Source of the DNA: Pseudomonadota bacterium
Lineage (GTDB): Bacteria; Bdellovibrionota; Oligoflexia; Oligoflexales; Oligoflexaceae
Direction: 5' to 3'
Assembly: GCA_029556045.1 (NCBI GenBank)
Contig: JAKQGS010000467.1
Coordinates: 1 to 11,828, forward strand
DNA length: 11,828 nt
Positions 5,979 to 11,828 of the stretch are shown here, in pieces. Each line of letters starts with the position of its first letter. Position 1 is the stretch's first letter. Position numbers and translations under genes: made by a program. The notes under the pieces were generated by a model. That model searched no databases. It was given only the letters and a program-made list of their open reading frames with translations, and was not told where the DNA came from.

Positions 5979-8522
5979 TCAGTTTGGAGAACGTAACGAA
6001 ACCTTGCGACGGAAGGATCCGCGGGTGGCGATCAGGGCGACAAACATGCACAGAAAAAATACAAGAGTACCGAGAACTACGGGGAAAAAGAGATCGAGTT
6101 GCCATTTTTGCGAAAAAACCCGGGTGGCAAATACACCCGTCATGGCGGTACCTAGGATGCAGCCGATGGCGGTGGCCCCTCCTGCTAGCAGCCCAAATTC
6201 CCATAGGGTTTCCTTGACGATCAGAGATTGGGGGGCCCCCAGCACTTTGAGGAGATTATGGTCCCACCGACGGCTGTGGGCCTGGTGAGCAGCGATGGAA
6301 TAAATCACCATCAGGCCAGCAATCAGCGATAGCCAGGCCATGATGGTCAGAGCGAGGCTCATCTGGCTGATCAAGGCCAGAATCTTATGTATCAACTTGG
6401 AAACATCAATGGCAGAGACGTTGGAAAACCGATTAGCCAGTTCCGTCTGCAGGGTAATCTTGCTGTCGTCCCTCAGGGGGAGAAGGGTTGCCAGATAGGT
6501 TTTAGGAGCATCCTCCAGCACACCCGGCTGAAACTGAATAAAAAAGTTGGGCTGAAAGCTGTTCCACTTCACCTCCCGGATGCCGACGATTTTGCCGCGT
6601 ATCGGTAGGGTCTGCACATCAAAGGTCAACTCATCACCGATTCCGATCTTCAGGCGGTCCGCATAGCGCTTTTCCAGGGTGATCTCCGCCACTTCTGACC
6701 GAGCGGCATCCCATGTCCCGTTGACCCAGCGGCCTTCAATCAACTTTTCTGAAGCATCCAGGGCGCTGCGATAGGAGAGGTTCACACCGCGGTTGCGAAA
6801 GCGCTGTTCGGTTTCGTCTTCCCGTGTCGTCGGCTCCTCGTTGCCGTCCCCGGAAGTGACCGGACTGTTGTTGATGGCCACCAACCGTCCCCGGATCATG
6901 GGGGAGATGTTTTGGGTGCGGATACCTTTCTCCTGCAAAAATGTTTCCAACTCCTCCTTTTGCTCTTCCTGTATATCAAAGAGAAAAAAACTGGGAATCG
7001 CACCGGAGTCAGGAGTGGACATCTCGTGCATCAGAGTGGATCGTAACTGGGGGATCAAGTTGACCAGGGTAAAACTCAGTCCCAACGCCAGAAAACACGA
7101 CAGCGCGTTAAACGAGCGGTAGGTGAAATAGCGGGTACTCAGTTTCATGGGCAGAGAATATCGATGGGCGAACTTCCGCAGCAGGCGGATCAATAACCAT
7201 CCCAGGAGAACCAGGATCAGAGATGCGGCTGCAAAAACCGCCATGAAGATGCCACCGGTGCGAAAGGAATGGGATTGCCACACCGCCAGAGCATAAAATC
7301 CACCCACCAGCGGCAGCCCCGCCAATAACGAGGGACGCATGAGCCGCACCCGCGGAGAGCTGTCCTGAAACAGCGTGATGGGTTTGATGCGGGTCACATT
7401 CACCAGAATCGGCAGGGCCATCAGCAGGGAAAATCCCAGGCCCATGCCGGCAGCCAGTCCGAGGGTTTGAGGGAACAATGTGAACTTGAGGGGAATGGGG
7501 CTGAGGGGGCGCAACACCTCACCCAATCCCTGTAGAATACCGGCAGAGATGACGAATGATAGCACGGACGACAGCAACGACAGCAGGCACAGCTGAACCA
7601 CATAAAGCAGCACCGCTCGCGTCGGTGTTACTCCCAGGGCAATCAGGATAGCCTGGGACTTTTGTCGGGATGAAAAGTAATCGATAAACAGGAAAAACAT
7701 CCCCAGTAATGCAAAAAACAAAGCCACAATGGCGGCAAGTCCCAGATAGTCGGTGAGATAGGAGATGAGGCGTCCGCTATCCTGTGCCGCCTTCTTGTAG
7801 TCCTGAATATTCAGGGAGGAATCGGTAAAAACCTTGGTCATGCCGCGGGCCGTGTCTTCTGCATCAGCGGTCGGTGGAAGCTTTACATGAATGGTATTCC
7901 AGGAGGTGGACCCCTTTTGAATCAGGTTAGTCTGCGCCAGCTGGGTGCGGCCTACATAAAGTGTCGGCGCCAGGCTGGCAGCAAACCACGAAGCGGCCGT
8001 ATCTTCCGCAATCAAACCATCCACACGGAATTCCCGATTGCCAATATGAAGAGTGCTGCCCACCGTCACCTGTAGTTTGAGGGCTGCTTCAGGGGCTATC
8101 CACACGATGGGCTCACGATTGAGATCCCGGGACGTTTCGCTGGTAACCCGACGGCCATCCTGCAGGCGGATCCAACCGTAAAAAGGATGACGGTCCTCAA
8201 TCCCCTGGAGGTTCACCAGCATCGAGTGCCCTGCAGTGGCCACCATCGAATACAGGCCCGTGGTGCGTTGCAAAGAGGATTCACGGGGTAGCATCTCCCG
8301 CAGCTGGCTTTCTTCAGCCTCTGAAATTGGGCGGCGTGAGCTCATGGAGACATCGGAGGTCTGGAGGTGTTTGGCCTGGCTCTGCAGTGCAGTGTCCAGA
8401 TTGAGGCGCACACTGTCCAGAGTTATGAGGCCACACAGACCCAACACCAGATTAAAGATGAAGTAGAGGCTGAAACGTCGATTATTGATCAACTCACGCC
8501 ACGCCAGTTTCAGCCACAACAT
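5979..8522 (-). CDS. ybbP: YbbP-type ABC transporter permease (MacB/FtsX family)
   Basis: The protein has 847 residues, slightly longer than E. coli YbbP (about 804). It has ten likely membrane helices in the layout of this family: one N-terminal (about 18-37), a large periplasmic domain (38-258), helices near 260-283, 302-329, 353-376, 397-415, 423-447 and 471-491, a second periplasmic domain (492-718), and a C-terminal FtsX core near 720-743, 774-797 and 811-833. The cytoplasmic loops SSRQKSQAILIALGVTP (284-300) and SRRWDHNLLKVLGAPQ (750-765) are paired coupling motifs that contact the ATPase. A charged insert (about 558-578, GDGNEEPTTRED) in the second periplasmic domain may account for part of the extra length. 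The ATG is ten bases after the ybbA stop; its ribosome site GAGGGAG overlaps that stop, implying coupled translation. It is the membrane half of the YbbAP transporter, probably extracting hydrophobic molecules for TesA in the periplasm. Confidence 0.92.
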   Translation of the reverse strand: MLWLKLAWRELINNRRFSLYFIFNLVLGLCGLITLDSVRLNLDTALQSQAKHLQTSDVSMSSRRPISEAEESQLREMLPRESSLQRTTGLYSMVATAGHSMLVNLQGIEDRHPFYGWIRLQDGRRVTSETSRDLNREPIVWIAPEAALKLQVTVGSTLHIGNREFRVDGLIAEDTAASWFAASLAPTLYVGRTQLAQTNLIQKGSTSWNTIHVKLPPTADAEDTARGMTKVFTDSSLNIQDYKKAAQDSGRLISYLTDYLGLAAIVALFFALLGMFFLFIDYFSSRQKSQAILIALGVTPTRAVLLYVVQLCLLSLLSSVLSFVISAGILQGLGEVLRPLSPIPLKFTLFPQTLGLAAGMGLGFSLLMALPILVNVTRIKPITLFQDSSPRVRLMRPSLLAGLPLVGGFYALAVWQSHSFRTGGIFMAVFAAASLILVLLGWLLIRLLRKFAHRYSLPMKLSTRYFTYRSFNALSCFLALGLSFTLVNLIPQLRSTLMHEMSTPDSGAIPSFFLFDIQEEQKEELETFLQEKGIRTQNISPMIRGRLVAINNSPVTSGDGNEEPTTREDETEQRFRNRGVNLSYRSALDASEKLIEGRWVNGTWDAARSEVAEITLEKRYADRLKIGIGDELTFDVQTLPIRGKIVGIREVKWNSFQPNFFIQFQPGVLEDAPKTYLATLLPLRDDSKITLQTELANRFSNVSAIDVSKLIHKILALISQMSLALTIMAWLSLIAGLMVIYSIAAHQAHSRRWDHNLLKVLGAPQSLIVKETLWEFGLLAGGATAIGCILGTAMTGVFATRVFSQKWQLDLFFPVVLGTLVFFLCMFVALIATRGSFRRKVSLRSPN

Positions 8523-8532
8523 ACCGTCTCCC

Positions 8533-9198
8533 TCAATGGAGTTGACCCTTGATTAATCGCAGCGTGCGATGGCAACGGGAGGCAATTTCCATATTATGGG
8601 TCACCAGAATCAAGGTCATGGATTTTTGCGCCACCAGATCAAACAGCAGATCGATCACCCGGCGACCGGTCTCATCATCGAGGTTGCCACTGGGTTCATC
8701 CGCCAGCAGTAATTGCGGTTGAGTCACAAAGGCCCGGGCAATAGCCACCCGCTGGCATTCACCCCCACTCATCTGATGGGGAAAGTGATGGCGACGGGCG
8801 CTGAGCCCCACCAGATCCAAGGCCTGCTCCGCCTCTTTTGACGCATCCCGGCGCCCTTGGATTTCCAAGGGCAGAGCGACGTTTTCAAGAGCCGTCAGGG
8901 ATGGCATAAGGTGAAATTGTTGGAAGACGATCCCCACATGGGCTCCACGAAACTGCGACAGCTGCGCCTCGTTCATGTGATGGAGTGGTTGTCCCGCCAA
9001 AAGAATATCCCCGGTATCCGGGCTGTCGAGTCCAGCCATAAGTGACAGCAGGGTTGATTTGCCAGAGCCTGATTGCCCAACGATGGCGACGGTTTCACCA
9101 CGATCAACCTGCAAGTTTAAATCCTGGAGAACGGTGATCGGCTCTGGTCCTTCGCGAAAGGCTTTGGCGATTTGCCGGATGTCGATGATTGCATTCAT
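8533..9198 (-). CDS. ybbA: YbbA-type ABC transporter ATPase (LolD/MacB-like)
   Basis: The protein is a 221-residue stand-alone nucleotide-binding subunit. Motifs in order: Walker A GQSGSGKST (41-49), Q-loop VFQQFHLMPS (91-100), signature MSGGECQRVAIARA (143-156), Walker B LLLADEPSGNLD (163-174) and H-loop LVTHN (198-202). All catalytic residues are present, so it should hydrolyse ATP. The length and the ECQRVAIARA signature are those of the LolD/FtsE/MacB group that pairs with FtsX-like permeases. The assignment to YbbA rests on its place between tesA and a YbbP-like permease, an arrangement known across proteobacteria. The ATG overlaps the tesA stop as ATGA, and ybbP follows after ten bases, so the three are one operon and probably one functional complex at the inner membrane. 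Confidence 0.92.
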   Translation of the reverse strand: MNAIIDIRQIAKAFREGPEPITVLQDLNLQVDRGETVAIVGQSGSGKSTLLSLMAGLDSPDTGDILLAGQPLHHMNEAQLSQFRGAHVGIVFQQFHLMPSLTALENVALPLEIQGRRDASKEAEQALDLVGLSARRHHFPHQMSGGECQRVAIARAFVTQPQLLLADEPSGNLDDETGRRVIDLLFDLVAQKSMTLILVTHNMEIASRCHRTLRLIKGQLH

Positions 9199-9815
9199 AG
9201 TAGGGGCTTTATGTTTTGGTAGACGGTTTCTGTGATGACTTCATATCCTTTTTCATTGGGATGGATGCCATCAGCCTGATTGTACCGTGGTTCACCAGCT
9301 ACTCCCTCCAGCAAAAAGGGAATCAGGGGAATTTTGTATTGAGCCGCCAGATCTTTAAAGATGGCTGCAAACTCGCGGGTGAATTTCTCACCATAGTTTG
9401 GGGGGGCCTGCATGCCCGCCAGGATGATCTTAATTTTTTTCTCCTGTGCGAACTTAATGGCGTTTTCGATGTTTTTGCTGGTCTGGGCTGGCGAGAACCC
9501 CCGCAGTGCATCATTGGCCCCCAGGGCATAGATCACCAGATCCGGTGTTTGCCGGTTCACATGGAAGCGCATGGTCTTCAGGCCACTGGCGGTGGTGGCT
9601 CCCGAAACCCCGGCATTGATCACGGTGCAATCCGCACATCCGGATTTTTTAAGTTTTTGCTCCAACCGAGCGGGATAGGCCTGTTGATGGGCAACCCCGA
9701 GACCCTCCGTCAGTGAGTCACCAATAATCAGGATGCGACCTGCGCCAAGGGCCAGGGGGGAAAATAAAAGAAGAGCAACCACGGCGGGCCAGATTGGAAA
9801 CCAGATCCTGGGCAT
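9195..9815 (-). CDS. tesA: Periplasmic SGNH esterase/lysophospholipase/thioesterase TesA
   Basis: The protein has 206 residues. A signal peptide (1-25, hydrophobic AVVALLLFSPLALGA) sends it to the periplasm. All SGNH hydrolase blocks are present: GDSLTEG (32-38, nucleophile Ser34), Gly72 in NAGVSGATTASG, Asn101 in ALGANDALRG (oxyanion hole), and the Asp182/His185 pair in DGIHPN. Family members hydrolyse acyl-CoA, lysophospholipids and other esters. E. coli TesA is multifunctional and its gene sits next to ybbAP, divergently transcribed; here it leads the same operon instead. The start is supported by a strong GGAGG about six bases upstream of the ATG. The short gap to pstB (9816-9889) contains a stem-loop and no convincing promoter, so transcription may come partly from the pst unit. 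Confidence 0.95.
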   Translation of the reverse strand: MPRIWFPIWPAVVALLLFSPLALGAGRILIIGDSLTEGLGVAHQQAYPARLEQKLKKSGCADCTVINAGVSGATTASGLKTMRFHVNRQTPDLVIYALGANDALRGFSPAQTSKNIENAIKFAQEKKIKIILAGMQAPPNYGEKFTREFAAIFKDLAAQYKIPLIPFLLEGVAGEPRYNQADGIHPNEKGYEVITETVYQNIKPLL

Positions 9816-9843
9816 GATCCCCCTCCATATGATGTTGGATAAT

Positions 9844-9890
9844 GGGATATTGCCTCCAACGGCACAGAGTCCAAGGGAGGCAATTATCCC
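9844..9890 (-). other. Stem-loop at the pstB stop codon, without a T-tract
   Basis: The arms GGGATATTGCCTCC (9844-9857) and GGAGGCAATTATCCC (9876-9890) are inverted copies over 14 pairs with a single-base bulge, enclosing 18 bases. It begins at the last base of the pstB stop codon. On the minus strand the sequence after it is ATTATCCAAC, so it is not a standard intrinsic terminator. Possible roles are protection of the pstCAB mRNA 3' end, a processing point between pst and tesA-ybbAP, or a weak terminator. Confidence 0.6.
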
Positions 9891-10660
9891 TATCCTTTTA
9901 TGCCTTGGAGATAGGACCGGGTCAAAGCATTTTGGGGTGATTGGAATACGGCGGATTTAGGGCCGGTTTCTGCGAGGTAACCACCGTTTTCATCCCGCCA
10001 CAAAAATATCACCTGATCAGCCAGCCGTTGCGCTTGTCCCAGATTGTGAGTCACCATCACAATGGTCACCGTCTGGCGCAATTGCTGAATCAGTGCTTCG
10101 ATCTGGGCCGTGGCAGCAGGGTCTAGGGCGCTGCAGGGCTCGTCCATCAGCAGGACCTCGGGGCTCAGGATCAGAGCCCGGGCGATGCAGAGGCGCTGCT
10201 GCTGACCGCCGGAGAGTTTGAGGGCGGATTGGTGCAGGCGGTCCTGCACCTCATCCCATAATCCCACATCCTTAAGGGCTCTCTCGATTTTATGCCGAAG
10301 CACTGTGGTGTTGGTTTCACCATGCTCCCGCAGCGGCAATTCGAGATTTTTCCAGATGGTCAGAGGAAATGGATTGGGTTGTTGAAAGATCATGCCGACC
10401 CGGCAACGGAGTTGCCGGGGATCGATAGCATCGTCCCATAGGGATACGCCGTCCCACAAGACGTCACCCGAAAGTTTAGCCTGCGGTGTCAGCTCACAAA
10501 TGCGATTGAATACCCCCAATAGGCTTGATTTGCCGCAACCTGATGGGCCAATGATGGCGGTGATTTGACCCTTGGGGATGTCAACGGAGAGGTCGCGGAA
10601 TGCCACATGCTGGTCATAGCGGTAGGACAAGTTACGGACCTGAAACAGGGAGTGTGTCAT
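9890..10660 (-). CDS. pstB: Phosphate ABC transporter ATPase PstB
   Basis: The protein has 256 residues from the ATG at 10660. Motifs: Walker A GPSGCGKS (38-45), FNRICEL (51-57), the PstB-typical Q-loop FQQPNPFP (92-99) with IWKNL after it, signature LSGGQQQRLCIARA (149-162), Walker B VLLMDEPCSALDP (169-181) and H-loop VTHN (203-206). The FQQPNPFP and MDEPCSALDP segments distinguish PstB from other ABC ATPases. It drives high-affinity phosphate uptake with the PstC/PstA channel and a periplasmic PstS not in this window. An in-frame ATG eight codons earlier (10684) exists, but the chosen start forms an ATGA overlap with the pstA stop, the same arrangement as at two other junctions here. No phoU follows, although pstB-phoU is the common order; a stem-loop and tesA come next. 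Confidence 0.95.
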   Translation of the reverse strand: MTHSLFQVRNLSYRYDQHVAFRDLSVDIPKGQITAIIGPSGCGKSSLLGVFNRICELTPQAKLSGDVLWDGVSLWDDAIDPRQLRCRVGMIFQQPNPFPLTIWKNLELPLREHGETNTTVLRHKIERALKDVGLWDEVQDRLHQSALKLSGGQQQRLCIARALILSPEVLLMDEPCSALDPAATAQIEALIQQLRQTVTIVMVTHNLGQAQRLADQVIFLWRDENGGYLAETGPKSAVFQSPQNALTRSYLQGIKG

Positions 10661-11511
10661 AACCCCATCCTTTTGGAATGCCATCTGTGACCAAGAGCCA
10701 TTGTGGCTGAATTGATCAGTAGTAAGAGGGTGATTAAAACAAAGGCGGTGCGATAGGCATTCACGTCACCGCCTCCAACGTTCATGGCGAGTTCGTAAAT
10801 ATGCACGGAAATAGCCCGTCCCGAATCCATCAGGCTGGCCGGTGTGCGGTCGATGTAACCACTGGTGAACAACAGGGCCGAGGTTTCCGCCAGGGCCCGT
10901 CCGGTCGCCAGCACCAAACCAACCGTGATACCGGGCATGGCTGCCGGAATGATGACCGACAGCATGGTGCGCCATTGGCGAAATCCCAACGCGGCAGCGC
11001 CGACCGCAATGCGGCGGGGTACCCCCACTAGGCTGGTCTCACAGGCGCGGGTAAAAAATGGCAACACCATGCAGGCCAGCGTTAACCCACCACTGAGAAT
11101 GGAATATCCCAGACCAAGGGTGTTGCAAAAGAAGGCGTTGCCGAAGAGGCCAAACACAATGGACGGAATGCTGGCCAAAAGATCCAGAGCCAGACGAAAA
11201 ACCCGCACCAGAGGTCCGGGTTTGGATGCGGAAGCGTGTGCCAGCACAATGGCGGTTCCTAGTCCGATAGGAACAGCGGCCCCCAGGCAAATCACCAAAA
11301 TCCACGCGGTTGAAGCTAGAATGCTGGAGATTCCCCCTCTGCGTCCGGCATCCTGCGGCGATTCCCATAAGAACGCCCAATCGATGGCTGAGGCTCCCCG
11401 GACGACGATATCCCCCAAAATCCAGGAGAATATCGCCACGGTGGCGATGGCTGCGGCTAAACTCGCGATGGTGAGCGCCCCATTGCGCAGCTGTGGGAAT
11501 TTAATGTTCAT
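10657..11511 (-). CDS. pstA: Phosphate ABC transporter permease PstA
   Basis: The protein has 284 residues and is one of the two membrane subunits of the phosphate channel. Likely helices lie near 13-35, 65-92, 108-130, 136-156, 190-212 and 252-274. The periplasmic loop near 40-62 includes the GRRGGISSILAST segment typical of PstA (usual form GGI-P/A-hGT). The coupling loop GAAALGFRQWRTMLSVIIPA (171-190), followed by MPGITVGLVLATGRALAETSAL (192-213), is the EAA motif that docks on PstB. The pstC stop lies 11 bases inside this gene and the pstA stop overlaps the pstB start, so the three cistrons are tightly coupled. Length and motifs are ordinary for the family. Confidence 0.95.
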   Translation of the reverse strand: MNIKFPQLRNGALTIASLAAAIATVAIFSWILGDIVVRGASAIDWAFLWESPQDAGRRGGISSILASTAWILVICLGAAVPIGLGTAIVLAHASASKPGPLVRVFRLALDLLASIPSIVFGLFGNAFFCNTLGLGYSILSGGLTLACMVLPFFTRACETSLVGVPRRIAVGAAALGFRQWRTMLSVIIPAAMPGITVGLVLATGRALAETSALLFTSGYIDRTPASLMDSGRAISVHIYELAMNVGGGDVNAYRTAFVLITLLLLINSATMALGHRWHSKRMGL

Positions 11512-11828
11512 GATAAACCCGGTGGGTGAGCATGTGTGACAATCCCATCAAAGCCAGGACGGATGTCAGTAATAACAGACCGGTCACATAGAGGGTTTGC
11601 CGATGGAGATCCATGGCATAGGACATTTCCAGAGCGATGTTGGCTGTGAGGGTCCGTACTGGCGCAAAGACGGACTCAGGGATGGCCACAACATTCCCTG
11701 CCACCATCAGGATAGCCATCGTCTCGCCCAAAGCACGGCCCAGTGCCAGCAAAATGCCACTAATGATCCCCGACCGGGCATGGGGAAGCGCAATTTTTAG
11801 TATGTAGGTGTTCTGCTCTAGGCCAAGA
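11501..11828 (-). CDS. pstC: Phosphate ABC transporter permease PstC, C-terminal part (cut by window edge)
   Basis: 108 residues plus a stop codon are visible; the 5' part lies beyond the right edge. The open frame runs off the window with no start, reading LGLEQNTYILKIALPHA, then RSGIISGILLALGRALGE and TMAILMVAGN. This is the EAA coupling loop and following helix of PstC; RALGETMAILMVAGN is a hallmark of that subunit. The remainder (ESVFAPVRTLTANIALEM, then two hydrophobic segments with LYVTGLLLLTSVLALMGLS) and the basic tail HRVYHEH match the end of the protein. It overlaps the pstA start by 11 bases. pstS and any PhoB-box promoter of the unit would lie to the right of the window. Confidence 0.93.
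   Translation of the reverse strand, partial: LGLEQNTYILKIALPHARSGIISGILLALGRALGETMAILMVAGNVVAIPESVFAPVRTLTANIALEMSYAMDLHRQTLYVTGLLLLTSVLALMGLSHMLTHRVYHEH

Noticed and set aside
9844..9890. Intrinsic terminator of pstCAB
   Set aside because: There is a hairpin, but ATTATCCAAC follows it on the minus strand with no T-tract, so it is listed only as a stem-loop.
10661..10684. Alternative pstB start eight codons upstream
   Set aside because: The ATG at 10660 gives an ATGA overlap with pstA and a normal PstB N-terminus; the extra eight residues lie within pstA and add nothing conserved.
1..11828. tRNA, rRNA, CRISPR arrays, insertion sequences with transposase, prophage or defence genes
   Set aside because: I looked for cloverleaf-like segments, conserved rRNA stretches, regular repeats and recombinase or transposase motifs and found none; the only mobile-looking sequence is the short palindromic element at 1834-1966.

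Overview
All recognisable genes in this window lie on the minus strand, so transcription runs from the right edge to the left edge. LpxK (lipid A kinase), a periplasmic TesA and several signal-peptidase-II lipoproteins point to a diderm, LPS-bearing bacterium of proteobacterial type with intermediate GC content. I cannot name a class from the sequence. The lipoproteins with vWA and EF-hand domains would suit Bdellovibrionota/Oligoflexia-like or deep-branching proteobacterial lineages, but that is an impression only.

Right to left the layout is as follows. (1) 9890-11828 is the phosphate ABC transporter pstC (cut by the edge), pstA and pstB, packed with overlaps. No phoU follows pstB; a stem-loop sits directly at the pstB stop instead. 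(2) 5979-9815 is tesA, ybbA and ybbP in one co-directional operon. It encodes a periplasmic SGNH lipase/thioesterase, its partner ABC ATPase and a ten-helix MacB/FtsX-type permease, probably a hydrolase-coupled envelope extraction system. (3) 4909-5892 is a vWA-domain lipoprotein, preceded by a strong stem-loop without a T-tract and followed by a textbook intrinsic terminator. (4) 1992-4677 is a two-gene unit with its own good promoter and terminator. It encodes a second vWA lipoprotein and a lipoprotein with a Pro/Gly/Asp-rich repeat linker and EF-hand-like calcium loops. Its 3' untranslated region holds a 121-bp palindromic MITE-like element flanked by a 6-bp direct repeat. (5) 1-1662 is a CinA-like protein whose C-terminal deamidase domain looks catalytically dead, translationally coupled to lpxK (cut by the left edge).

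The housekeeping parts (pst, tesA-ybbAP, lpxK) are conventional. The least explained part is the block of three secreted lipoproteins at 1992-5892. Two have metal-ion-dependent vWA modules and the third has calcium-binding loops. The two co-transcribed ones also share a similar linker style, which suggests a divalent-cation-dependent cell-surface assembly; that is inference. No gene-free stretch exceeds about 330 bases. The longest (1663-1991) holds a weak candidate promoter, a terminator and the MITE-like repeat.
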